Positions 43,068-51,643 of a stretch of 53,123 nucleotides of DNA are shown piece after piece (position 1 is the stretch's first letter; each line of letters begins with the position of its first letter). The stretch is taken from positions 1 to 53,123 of the forward strand of contig NZ_CAUPIY010000014.1 in NCBI RefSeq assembly GCF_963511525.1, given 5' to 3'. The notes beneath the pieces were generated by a model that saw only the letters and a list, made by a program, of their open reading frames with translations, was not told the DNA's origin and searched no databases. The stretch is from Mobiluncus sp963511525. Its GTDB lineage: Bacteria; Actinomycetota; Actinomycetes; Actinomycetales; Actinomycetaceae. The translations under genes were made by a program, and so were the position numbers.

Positions 43068-44744
43068 GTGTTCAATAATCTGCAAGACCGCCTGACAGAA
43101 TCGTTTAAGAACCTTCGCAAGAAGGGCAAGCTGAAGGAATCCGACGTTGACGCCACCGTTAGTGATATCCGCCGCGCCCTGATTGAGGCTGATGTGGCCT
43201 TGGAGGTCGTCAAGGATTTCACCGCTACCGTAAAGGAAAAGGCTTATGGGGCGGCTCGGTCTGAGGCTTTGAACCCGGCCCAACAGATTGTGAAAATCGT
43301 CAATGACGAGTTGATTAACATTCTGGGCGGTGAGGACCGGGAACTGCATTTCGCTAAGCCCGGCAAAGGCCCGACCGTATTCATGTTGGCCGGCCTGCAA
43401 GGCGCCGGTAAAACGACTCTGGCCGGGAAACTCGGCAAATGGCTGGCGAAAGACGACCGGAAAGTCTTGCTGGTGGCGGCGGACTTGCAGCGTCCCAACG
43501 CGGTCAACCAGTTGCAGATTGTGGGCGAACAAGCGGGGGTCACTGTTTTCGCCCCCGAACCCGGTAACGGGGTGGGCGACCCGGTCGATGTGGCGCGGCG
43601 CGCTTTGGCACTGGCCTCCGGTTCGGGCTATGACGTGATGATTGTCGATACCGCCGGACGACTGGGCGTAGATGAGGAACTCATGGCCCAAGCCCGTTCT
43701 ATTCGCGACGAGGTGCAACCCGATGAGGTCTTGTTCGTTCTGGACGCCATGATTGGCCAGGACGCGGTGCGAACCGCGCGGGCTTTCCAAGAGGGCGTGG
43801 ATTTCACCGGTGTGGTCCTGACCAAGCTGGATGGCGATGCCCGCGGCGGTGCGGCCCTGTCTGTCCGGGGTGTCACCGGGGTTCCGGTGCTGTTCGCCTC
43901 GACCGGGGAGGGCTTGGACGACTTTGAGCGGTTCCACGCCGACCGGATGGCGTCGCGGATTTTGGATATGGGCGACCTGCTGAGCCTCATCGAAAAGGCT
44001 CAGGAAACCTTCGATATGGAGCAGGCCGAAAAGCTGGCCGGCAAGATTCAACAGGGTCAGTTGACTTTGGAAGACTTCCTCAACCAGCTGCAACAGATTC
44101 GCAAACTCGGTTCGATGAAGAAACTGCTGGGCATGATGCCGGGGGCGGGCAAAATCCGGGAACAGCTGGATCAATTTGATGAGCGCGAAGTCGACCGGAT
44201 TGAAGCTATCGTCCGTTCGATGACTCCCGCGGAACGCCAGGACGTAAAGATTCTCAACGGCTCGCGCCGCGCGCGGATTGCCGCCGGGTCTGGCACCACG
44301 GTCGCGGACGTGAACGGTTTGGTCGACAGGTTCCAGATGGCGCAAAAGATGATGAGCGGCGGCGGCATTCCCGGTATGGGCGGCGGCGCAGACGGAATGG
44401 GAATGATGCCCGGATTCGGCCGAATGCCGGGCATGGGTAAGCATTCGAAAGCGAAGCAGACGGCAAAATCTGGCAAGAAATCCAAAGCCCAGCGCAAGGC
44501 AAAATCTGGCAATCCCGCCAAGGCAGCCCGTCAAGCCCGAGAAGCCTTGGAAGGAATTTCCGCCACCCCCATGAGCGGGACCGGTGCAATGCCCAACCTG
44601 CCCGGTTCTCTGCCCGCCGGTCTGGGCGGGCTCAAAGGCATGGGTGGTCTCGGCGGGTCGCCGCAGAAGTCCGCGCCGGCCACCCCCGCTCTGACCCCTG
44701 ACGATCTACCTGATGACATCAAACGGATGCTGGGCGGTCTGTGA
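43068..44744 (+). CDS. ffh: Signal recognition particle protein Ffh
   Basis: 558 residues. The NG domain carries GLQGAGKTTLAGKL, DLQRPNAVNQL, DTAGRLGVDEEL and TKLDGDARGG. A Met-rich M domain follows that should bind SRP RNA and signal peptides (GSMKKLLGMMPG, SRRARIAAGSGT). The C-terminus extends with Gly/Met/Pro-rich and Lys/Ala-rich sequence. It delivers nascent membrane proteins to FtsY. The stop overlaps the amidohydrolase start (TGATG). No SRP RNA gene was seen nearby. Confidence 0.96.
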   Translation: MFNNLQDRLTESFKNLRKKGKLKESDVDATVSDIRRALIEADVALEVVKDFTATVKEKAYGAARSEALNPAQQIVKIVNDELINILGGEDRELHFAKPGKGPTVFMLAGLQGAGKTTLAGKLGKWLAKDDRKVLLVAADLQRPNAVNQLQIVGEQAGVTVFAPEPGNGVGDPVDVARRALALASGSGYDVMIVDTAGRLGVDEELMAQARSIRDEVQPDEVLFVLDAMIGQDAVRTARAFQEGVDFTGVVLTKLDGDARGGAALSVRGVTGVPVLFASTGEGLDDFERFHADRMASRILDMGDLLSLIEKAQETFDMEQAEKLAGKIQQGQLTLEDFLNQLQQIRKLGSMKKLLGMMPGAGKIREQLDQFDEREVDRIEAIVRSMTPAERQDVKILNGSRRARIAAGSGTTVADVNGLVDRFQMAQKMMSGGGIPGMGGGADGMGMMPGFGRMPGMGKHSKAKQTAKSGKKSKAQRKAKSGNPAKAARQAREALEGISATPMSGTGAMPNLPGSLPAGLGGLKGMGGLGGSPQKSAPATPALTPDDLPDDIKRMLGGL

Positions 44745-45946
44745 TGAGATCCCGGGGGGCGACAAACCCGGATAACCTGCACTTTACCGGGGCTTTTCTG
44801 TGGTCGGAACACCCCAGCGTAGAGGGAGAATACACCGGTCAGGCGACGACAGCATCTTGTGAATCCCAGTGGGTACACGGCGACCTGTATATTCACGACG
44901 GCATCGTGAGCCGAACGGCGAAACCCGCGCTGACTTACCGAAAGGTCAGCGGCTTCGCGATTCCCGGACTGGTGGACGTACATTGCCACGTTGGTGTGAC
45001 CCACGCGGGTAGCGTACCGGTCGAAACCCAGCGGGAACAGGCCGAACTTGCATTGAGTAAAGGCACACTGCTGATTCGTGACTGCGGGGTGCCCTCCGAT
45101 ACCCGCTGGATTGACCAGGTGCCTGAGTTGCCGAAAATCATTCGCTGCGGCCAGCACCTGGTGCGACCCAAACGCTATATGCGCTACTACGGGCTGGAGC
45201 TGGAAAAAGAATCCGATTTGCCCGCGGCGGTTGCCCAACAGGCCCAACGCGGCGACGGTTGGGTGAAAATCGTGGGGGACTGGATTGACCGATCCGATGG
45301 GGCCGAATCTGATTTGCAGCCGCTGTGGTCCACCGCGGTGCTGCGTGACGCGGTGGCGGCCGCGCACCAGAACGGGGCGCGGATGACCGTACACACTTTC
45401 GCCCACCGCACGATAGAGGGCCTGTTAGATGCCGGGGTGGACGGTATCGAACATGGCACCGGCATGGATTCGGACGAAATCCTCGAAGCGCAGCGCCGCG
45501 GTATCCGCGTGACTCCGACCATGCTGCAAATCGCGCGGTTTTCCGATTTTGCCGCCCAGGCGGGGACAAAATATCCGGTGTATGCCGCCACGATGACCGC
45601 TTTGGATCAGTCTCGGGTGGCCCATCAAGCCGCGCTGTATGAAGCGGGGGTCCAGCTGTTGCCGGGCACCGACGCCGGTGGCTACCAGCGCCACGACGCC
45701 CTGCCTCAAGAGCTACGGCAGTGGTTGGACTTAGGTGTTTCGGCACCCGAGATTATTGACCTGGCCACCTGGAAGGCTCGGGACTACTTGGGTGCCCCCT
45801 CGCTGTGGGAGGGTGCCCCCGCTGACCTGGTGTGGTACGACTCTGACCCGCGCGCAGACCTCAACGTTTTGGAACAGCCCGCCGGAGTGGTTCTGCGCGG
45901 AGCTCTCGTGGCCGGGGCGGTTAGAGAGGCCGCGCACCGTGCCTGA
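44744..45946 (+). CDS. Amidohydrolase family protein (imidazolonepropionase-like)
   Basis: 400 residues from ATG 44744, translationally coupled to ffh. The metal-dependent barrel signatures are PGLVDVHCHVG (HxH), WVKIVGDW (likely carboxylated Lys), TVHTFAHR, IEHGTGMD and the catalytic Asp in PGTDAGGY. The substrate is not predictable. An amidohydrolase directly after ffh recurs in actinobacteria from what I know, but a link to SRP is not established. Its end overlaps the next gene by 8 nt. Confidence 0.88.
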   Translation: MRSRGATNPDNLHFTGAFLWSEHPSVEGEYTGQATTASCESQWVHGDLYIHDGIVSRTAKPALTYRKVSGFAIPGLVDVHCHVGVTHAGSVPVETQREQAELALSKGTLLIRDCGVPSDTRWIDQVPELPKIIRCGQHLVRPKRYMRYYGLELEKESDLPAAVAQQAQRGDGWVKIVGDWIDRSDGAESDLQPLWSTAVLRDAVAAAHQNGARMTVHTFAHRTIEGLLDAGVDGIEHGTGMDSDEILEAQRRGIRVTPTMLQIARFSDFAAQAGTKYPVYAATMTALDQSRVAHQAALYEAGVQLLPGTDAGGYQRHDALPQELRQWLDLGVSAPEIIDLATWKARDYLGAPSLWEGAPADLVWYDSDPRADLNVLEQPAGVVLRGALVAGAVREAAHRA

Positions 45947-46967
45947 AGGTCATTCTATTCACCGGCTGGCCGCCCAGTTTACCCAGGTCATGAGCGGTGA
46001 GGTCGTTGCGGCCTCCTCTCCGCAGGGGCGTTTCGCTGAGGGCGCCGCAGTGCTAGACGGCCAGCGTTTGGTTGACGGGCAAGCCTACGGGAAACATATG
46101 TTTCTCGGTTTTACTCCGCGTCAGACCGACTCCGCCGCGACCGTTGCCGAGTCCAAACCGCCCCTGACCTGGCTGCATATTCACTTGGGGATTTACGGTT
46201 CCTGGCGATTTTACGGGGATTCTCAGTTCATCGCCCCGCATGCCGGTCCGGCGCTGAACTTTGCTGAAAATGCGGAGCCTAACGCGGAAATCGTAGAGAT
46301 TCCGGTGCATACTCACCATGATGACTCCGCTTTTGCACCCCACGAACATTTCGCGGATCGCTGGTTTTGGACCCCCGCGCCTTTCACGCCGCCCCAGCCC
46401 TACGGGACGGTACGTCTGCGCCTGGTCACCACGCACGGGGCGGCGGACCTGTCCGGGCCAAACACTTGTGAACTGCTGGACGAGGAGGGCGTTGCCGCGG
46501 TCTTGGCGCGGCTGGGACCCGACCCGCTGCGTCCTGACAGCGACTTTAGTGAGTTCGTGAAACGCTGTGCCACTCGTCAGAAGGGTATTGGGGAGGCTCT
46601 CATGGACCAATCCGTTATCGCCGGAGTGGGCAACATTTATCGCGCCGAAGTGCTGTACGCGGCACGTCTGAACCCGTTTACGCCCGCCCGTGAGGTGACT
46701 GCGCGAAAACTGCGCCGAATCTGGAACTGGCTGGAAGAATACCTACCCCTCGGCGTGGAATCGGGACGGATCACCACCGCAGATCCTGACGATTACGCCG
46801 CTTTCGTTGAACGCGAGTTGGCCGCGGGACGCGAGCCCCAAGCTATCGACTCCCGATATTATGTCTACCAGCGCCAAGACCGACCCTGCCTGCGCTGCCG
46901 CGCCAGCATCAGACTCAAAGTAGCGGGGGGACGAAAACTCTACTGGTGTCCACGCTGCCAACGCTGA
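45939..46967 (+). CDS. nei: Fpg/Nei family DNA glycosylase
   Basis: 342 residues from GTG 45939, giving the mature N-terminus PEGHSIHRLA with the catalytic Pro and Glu. The helix-two-turn-helix region includes QSVIAGVGNIYRAEVLY, and the C-terminal zinc finger is CLRCRASI…WCPRCQR. PEGHSI rather than PELPEV places it with Nei-like endonuclease VIII proteins, which excise oxidised pyrimidines. The frame is open far upstream, but that part is the amidohydrolase gene in another frame. Confidence 0.9.
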   Translation: MPEGHSIHRLAAQFTQVMSGEVVAASSPQGRFAEGAAVLDGQRLVDGQAYGKHMFLGFTPRQTDSAATVAESKPPLTWLHIHLGIYGSWRFYGDSQFIAPHAGPALNFAENAEPNAEIVEIPVHTHHDDSAFAPHEHFADRWFWTPAPFTPPQPYGTVRLRLVTTHGAADLSGPNTCELLDEEGVAAVLARLGPDPLRPDSDFSEFVKRCATRQKGIGEALMDQSVIAGVGNIYRAEVLYAARLNPFTPAREVTARKLRRIWNWLEEYLPLGVESGRITTADPDDYAAFVERELAAGREPQAIDSRYYVYQRQDRPCLRCRASIRLKVAGGRKLYWCPRCQR

Positions 46968-47052
46968 GGGCACGGAAAACCGCAACCCCGGCGACCCTGC
47001 CGGGGAATCCCGCCTGGTGCGAGTGTCACGCAAAGGTGGAATAATCGAAACC

Positions 47053-48213
47053 GTGAGTGAAGTAAACCTGGGGATGCCCACCAAGTCTCTGTCCGCCCGC
47101 GAACCGTTGGCGCCGCGCCATCAGACCCGCAAAATCCAGGTCGGCAGCGTCGCCGTGGGGGGAGATGCTCCGGTGAGCGTCCAGTCCATGACCACCACCC
47201 TGACTTCTGACGTAGAGGCGACCTTGCAGCAAATTGCCGAACTGACGGCTGCGGGCTGCGACATTATCCGGGTGGCGTGTCCTTCCGCGGACGATGCCGC
47301 GGCGCTGCCCGAAATCTGTAAACGTGCCACCATCCCGGTGGTGGCAGACATTCACTTTCAGCCCAAGTACGTGTTCCAAGCTATCGAGGCCGGCTGCGGG
47401 GCGGTGCGGGTGAACCCCGGCAACATCCGGGCTTTTGACGACCAGGTGCGCGAAATCGCCCGAGCCGCCTCCGACCACGGCACCGCACTGCGCATCGGGG
47501 TCAATGCGGGGTCTTTGGACAAGCGGTTGTACGAAAAGTTCGGGGGAGCCACCGCTGAGGCGCTCGCCGAGTCCGCCATGTGGGAGGCATCGCTGTTCGA
47601 GGACGTGGATTTCCATGACTTTGCCATCTCGGTGAAACACCACAACCCGGTGACGATGATTCAGGCCTACCGCCTGTTGGCCCAGCACGGGGACTGGCCG
47701 CTGCACCTGGGCGTGACGGAGGCCGGCCCGACTTTCCAAGGCACCATCAAATCCGCAACCGCTTTCGGGGCGTTGCTCTCCGAAGGGATTGGCGACACGA
47801 TTCGGGTTTCGCTTTCGGCTCCTCCGGTCGAGGAAGTCAAGGTCGGGTTAGAGATTTTGCGTTCTCTGGGCTTGCGGAAACGCAACTTTGAAATCGTGTC
47901 CTGCCCGTCCTGCGGACGTTCCCAAGTCGACGTTTACACGCTGGCCAATGAGGTTACCGCCGGGCTGAAAGACATCACCTACCCGCTGCGGGTCGCGGTG
48001 ATGGGCTGCATTGTCAACGGTCCGGGTGAAGCGCGGGAAGCCGATTTGGGCGTGGCCTCCGGCAACGGCAAAGGCCAGATTTTCATTAAAGGCCAGGTCA
48101 TCAAGACCGTCCCGGAAGCGGAGATTGTGCCAACCCTGATAGCTGAAGCGAACCGGTTGGGTCGGGAGCTGGGCTTGGAAGCGGGTGAACCCCAGGTGAA
48201 CGTAGCCGGTTGA
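47053..48213 (+). CDS. ispG: 4-hydroxy-3-methylbut-2-en-1-yl diphosphate synthase (flavodoxin)
   Basis: 386 residues from GTG 47053. Signatures are VSVQSMTTT, PVVADIHFQPKY, RVNPGN and the [4Fe-4S] ligands CPSCGRSQVD and CIVNGPGEAREAD. The enzyme makes HMBPP in the non-mevalonate isoprenoid pathway. The start was chosen because AATAAT lies 7 nt before it (leaderless pattern). Other pathway genes (dxr, rseP) that often neighbour ispG are absent here. Confidence 0.95.
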   Translation: MSEVNLGMPTKSLSAREPLAPRHQTRKIQVGSVAVGGDAPVSVQSMTTTLTSDVEATLQQIAELTAAGCDIIRVACPSADDAAALPEICKRATIPVVADIHFQPKYVFQAIEAGCGAVRVNPGNIRAFDDQVREIARAASDHGTALRIGVNAGSLDKRLYEKFGGATAEALAESAMWEASLFEDVDFHDFAISVKHHNPVTMIQAYRLLAQHGDWPLHLGVTEAGPTFQGTIKSATAFGALLSEGIGDTIRVSLSAPPVEEVKVGLEILRSLGLRKRNFEIVSCPSCGRSQVDVYTLANEVTAGLKDITYPLRVAVMGCIVNGPGEAREADLGVASGNGKGQIFIKGQVIKTVPEAEIVPTLIAEANRLGRELGLEAGEPQVNVAG

Positions 48214-48215
48214 GG

Positions 48216-48243
48216 ACCCACGGCGAGGTGCCGGTATCGTGGG
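48216..48243 (+). terminator. Probable ispG terminator
   Basis: ACCCACG (48216–48222) pairs with CGTGGG (48238–48243), and T-rich sequence follows a few bases later. A second hairpin, CCCGGTT/AACCGGG (48334–48353), precedes the peroxidase gene and might be an operator. Confidence 0.45.
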
Positions 48244-48411
48244 GGTTTCCGGCGTTTTGCTTTGGCAAGCGCAGTCGGCTGGTTATCCGCGGAGGTTGTG
48301 TAGCTCGGGGCACTAGGCCGGTCGGGCGGGGTTCCCGGTTTGGTGCAACCGGGAGGTGGCGAGAGGCTAGGATAAGAGTTACTGCTTAGATTTACCGAGG
48401 AGTTATGGAAA

Positions 48412-49521
48412 ATGTCTGAAACCGCGTTGCAAAAAGCTACTATTCCTTTCGATGGCCGAGTGCAGTCCGGGGTGGAACAGCCTCCGCAGGCGCATCTGGA
48501 AGTTTTGGGGATGAACCTGGAACCTAGCCTGGACCAGGCGGCGTTCATTGAGCTGCTCAAGGACCTGACTGCCACAGCCCGCGAGTTGACCCAGGGCAAC
48601 CCGATTCCGAACTTCCTAGCTCCGGAAATGGTCGCGGTCACCGCTAACCTTACCATCACCTGCGGTTTTGGAGAGCGGATTTTTGATTTCTTGGGTAAGC
48701 CGGAACTAAAACCCGAGGGCTTGCATGACATTCCCGCTTTCAAACTCGACCAGCTGCAGGAACGCTGGGGTCAGACCGATTTAGTGTTCCAGATTTGCTG
48801 CGACGACCCGGGCACCCTGTTCGCGGCCGGTCGCCTGATCCTGGCCAAGTGCGAAGGCAAAGCCACGTTGCAATGGATGCAAAAGGGCTTCACTTACGCC
48901 TACGGTTCAGCCCCGCGCGGCACGACCCCGCGAAATCCGTTCGGTCAGGTTGACGGCACCGTGAACCCGTCCACCGCGGAGGAATTCTCCGAGCAGGTGT
49001 GGTTGGACGGCTCTGGCGACCAGGCCTACCTGGACGGTTCCACCATTATGGTGCTGCGCCGGATTCAAAACTTCCTCGATCCGTGGGAATTACTGGACCG
49101 TCCCGCCCGGGAGCGCGTCATCGGCCGCAAACTTTCCGATGGCGGTCCGTTGAGCGGTGGTGGCGAGTTCGATGAGGAGGACATGGACGCGGTAGACGAA
49201 GCCGGTAACTTCATCATTGATCGGCGCTCTCACCTGGCGCTGTCCCGCGAACATACCGAAGACGGTTCCGATAAGCTGCGTCGCCGCGCTTTTGCCTACG
49301 ACGATGCCCCGGAACCGGGACAGTCTGACCTGACCAACAGCGGTTTGGTGTGGATTTCTTTCCAGCGCAACCCGGATTATCAGTTCACGGCCATTCAAAA
49401 GCGCCTGGATATGCACGACTTGTTGAACAAGTTTATTTCCCACATCGGTTCGGCAGTTTACTGGATTGTTCCGGGAACCAGCGCGGAAACCTATTGGGGA
49501 CAGGGTTTGCTGGAAAAATAG
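48412..49521 (+). CDS. DyP-type haem peroxidase
   Basis: 369 residues. The family motif GxxDG is seen as FGQVDGTVNP, with the distal Asp. Further on are the haem-ligand region RRSHLALSREH and FQRNPDYQF. There is no Tat signal and no encapsulin-targeting tail like that of encapsulated DyPs, so it should be a free cytoplasmic enzyme. ATG 48412 follows an AGGAG 12–16 nt upstream. Its physiological substrate is unknown. Confidence 0.92.
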   Translation: MSETALQKATIPFDGRVQSGVEQPPQAHLEVLGMNLEPSLDQAAFIELLKDLTATARELTQGNPIPNFLAPEMVAVTANLTITCGFGERIFDFLGKPELKPEGLHDIPAFKLDQLQERWGQTDLVFQICCDDPGTLFAAGRLILAKCEGKATLQWMQKGFTYAYGSAPRGTTPRNPFGQVDGTVNPSTAEEFSEQVWLDGSGDQAYLDGSTIMVLRRIQNFLDPWELLDRPARERVIGRKLSDGGPLSGGGEFDEEDMDAVDEAGNFIIDRRSHLALSREHTEDGSDKLRRRAFAYDDAPEPGQSDLTNSGLVWISFQRNPDYQFTAIQKRLDMHDLLNKFISHIGSAVYWIVPGTSAETYWGQGLLEK

Positions 49522-49531
49522 GCCAGAGCGT

Positions 49532-50086
49532 TTACGAGTTCGCGTCCGTACCCAGGGGCAAATTTTCGGTCCCGGTGGCGATGGACTGACGAATGGCGCG
49601 CAGCAGCCCGCGTTGAGAGGCTTCGAGTTCCTGCGCTAAGCCGTGTAGGCGCCGCAGGGTTTCCGCGTTATCGGTGTCCGTCAGTGTTTCCGGTGTGGGA
49701 TTTTTCCCCAAGGACTCCAGGAAAGCCATTTCGCCAGCCCATTCGCGCCGCTTGTCACGCCACTGCTGCAGCGGTGCTACCAGGTTCGGATCCTTCGGGA
49801 TGTAGCGCACTGCCTCAATGACTTGGTTATCCCGCACGATGACACGGTCCGCCGCAGAGAGGGTCTCTTCATAAATGAGTTTGATTTCGTCGTGCCGGGG
49901 GACTGCGTCTGGAATGACGGTGTCGCCGTGGAAGTGACGAATCAGCCACACGACACCCAAGGTCAGAGCGATAGTGCCCACCACTATCAGGAAATAGACC
50001 AGGTTTTGCGTAGCTGTCCACTTGTCTTGAGGAATGACCTGAGCGGGTATCATCATTCCCCAATACGGCGCCGACAACGAACTCAT
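49532..50086 (-). CDS. Uncharacterised single-pass membrane protein
   Basis: 184 residues. One membrane helix (about 28–50, NLVYFLIVVGTIALTLGVVW) is followed by a cytoplasmic helical, charged domain (DEIKLIYEETLSAADRV, WRDKRREWAGEMAFLESL). I do not recognise the family. The start ATG is 6 nt after TAAAAT, so it is probably leaderless. It converges with the DyP gene (10-nt gap) and diverges from glyA. Confidence 0.75.
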   Translation of the reverse strand: MSSLSAPYWGMMIPAQVIPQDKWTATQNLVYFLIVVGTIALTLGVVWLIRHFHGDTVIPDAVPRHDEIKLIYEETLSAADRVIVRDNQVIEAVRYIPKDPNLVAPLQQWRDKRREWAGEMAFLESLGKNPTPETLTDTDNAETLRRLHGLAQELEASQRGLLRAIRQSIATGTENLPLGTDANS

Positions 50087-50092
50087 GACTGG

Positions 50093-50098
50093 ATTTTA
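50093..50098 (-). promoter_or_regulatory. -10 box, probable leaderless transcript (membrane protein)
   Basis: TAAAAT on the minus strand with a 6-nt spacer to ATG 50086. Confidence 0.55.
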
Positions 50099-50221
50099 AC
50101 AAACTTTCGCCCCCTTGCGGTGCCGGCGGACCCGGTTTGCCCAGGAAACCCCAGTTTTCGCCCGAACCACCGGAATTGCGAGGTGTGGGGGGAGATAAAT
50201 TTTTTGGTAACCTTGTAAAGG

Positions 50222-50323
50222 CAGCGACTGGCGATGCCTACCAGACCCCGGATTGTTTCGCGGGGACAGTGGGCAGGAGGAATAACCCTCCGGGGAGCGC
50301 ATTTACACAATCGGACGCCTGGG
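50222..50323 (+). ncRNA. ZTP riboswitch (pfl motif)
   Basis: The conserved blocks appear in order: GACTGGCG (50226–50233), CCGGGGAGCG (50290–50299) and CGCCTGGG (50316–50323). A GGAGG-AATAAC-CCTCC hairpin fills the linker. This class senses ZTP/ZMP, the signal of 10-formyl-THF shortage, and commonly precedes glyA, folD, fhs or purH. Only about 18 nt separate it from the glyA SD, so control of translation or early termination is likely. No T run is seen, which favours translational control. Confidence 0.9.
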
Positions 50324-50350
50324 TTGTGCTCGCAAAACTATGGAGGAACT

Positions 50351-51643
50351 ATGACTGAAGTCATGAACCAGCCCCTTTCTGAGGTTGATCCGGAAATCCA
50401 GGCCGTGCTGGATGCTGAACTGAATCGTCAGCGCGACACCCTGGAAATGATTGCGTCGGAAAACTTTGTGCCCCGCGCCGTATTGCAATGCCAGGGCAGC
50501 GTTTTGACTAACAAATACGCCGAAGGCTATCCGGGCAAACGCTATTACGGCGGCTGCGAAAACGTTGACGTCGCTGAGACCCTGGCCATTGAGCGGGCCA
50601 AAAAGCTGTTCGGAGCCGATTTCGCGAACGTGCAGCCCCACTCTGGCGCCCAGGCGAACGCGGCGGTGCTTTCCGCGCTCATCAAGCCCGGAGACAAGAT
50701 CATGGGCCTGAGCTTGGCGCACGGCGGTCACCTCACCCACGGCATGAAGATTAACTTTAGTGGTCGTCTCTACCAGGTCGCAGCCTACGGAGTGGAACCG
50801 GATACCAAGCGTATCGACATGGATCGGGTGCGGGAACTCGCGTTGGCCGAGCGCCCTGACGTGATTATTTCCGGCTGGTCCGCCTATCCGCGGCACCTGG
50901 ATTTTGCGGCTTTCCGTTCTATCGCGGACGAGGTCGGGGCCTATCTGTGGACCGATATGGCACACTTTGCGGGTCTGGTCGCCGCTGGTTTGCACCCCTC
51001 CCCGGTGCCTTACGCGGACGTGGTTTCCACGACCATTCACAAGACCATTGGCGGGCCGCGTTCGGGTCTGATTCTGTCCCGTGATGGGGAAAAGTTCGGC
51101 AAGAAGATCAACAGTTCCGTTTTCCCCGGTCAGCAGGGTGGTCCCCTGATGCACGTGGTCGCGGCGAAAGCAGTGGCGCTCAAGATTGCCGGCACGCCTG
51201 AGTTTAAAGAGCGGATGCAGCGCGTCATCCAAGGCGCCCAAATTTTGGCCGAACGCCTGATGGCGCCCGATTGCCAGGCGGCGGGCATCGACCTGTTGAC
51301 CGGCGGCACCGATGTTCACTTGGTGCTGGTGGACCTGGTTAACTCCAACCTGGACGGGCAACAGGCCGAGAACCTGCTGCATGAAGCGGGCATTACCGTG
51401 AACCGTAACGCAGTGCCGTTCGACCCGCGTCCCCCGGCGGTCACTTCCGGTCTGCGTATCGGCACCCCGGCTCTGGCTACTCGCGGCTTTGGCGAGGCGG
51501 AGTTCCGCGAGGTTGCCGACATCATCGCTTCTGTGCTGGTGGACGGTGCCGCGGGCGAATCCGCGGTGGACGTGGCCAAGTATCGGGCTCGGGTGGCGAA
51601 ACTGACCGAAGCCTTCCCGCTCTATCCGGGACTGGTGCAATGA
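50351..51643 (+). CDS. glyA: Serine hydroxymethyltransferase
   Basis: 430 residues from ATG 50351 with GGAGG 5 nt before. The signatures are ASENFVPRAVLQ, NKYAEGYPGKRYYGGCENVD, and the PLP lysine in VVSTTIHKTIGGPRSG. It converts serine and THF to glycine and 5,10-methylene-THF. An open frame upstream lies within the riboswitch and is not coding. It forms an operon with folD (ATGA overlap). Confidence 0.96.
   Translation: MTEVMNQPLSEVDPEIQAVLDAELNRQRDTLEMIASENFVPRAVLQCQGSVLTNKYAEGYPGKRYYGGCENVDVAETLAIERAKKLFGADFANVQPHSGAQANAAVLSALIKPGDKIMGLSLAHGGHLTHGMKINFSGRLYQVAAYGVEPDTKRIDMDRVRELALAERPDVIISGWSAYPRHLDFAAFRSIADEVGAYLWTDMAHFAGLVAAGLHPSPVPYADVVSTTIHKTIGGPRSGLILSRDGEKFGKKINSSVFPGQQGGPLMHVVAAKAVALKIAGTPEFKERMQRVIQGAQILAERLMAPDCQAAGIDLLTGGTDVHLVLVDLVNSNLDGQQAENLLHEAGITVNRNAVPFDPRPPAVTSGLRIGTPALATRGFGEAEFREVADIIASVLVDGAAGESAVDVAKYRARVAKLTEAFPLYPGLVQ

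Noticed and set aside
48334..48353. Rho-independent terminator before the DyP gene
   Set aside because: The CCCGGTT/AACCGGG hairpin has no T run and lies close to the peroxidase promoter region; an operator is as likely.
50234..50350. Longer glyA start upstream of ATG 50351
   Set aside because: The extra codons lie in the ZTP riboswitch, and ATG 50351 has a strong SD.
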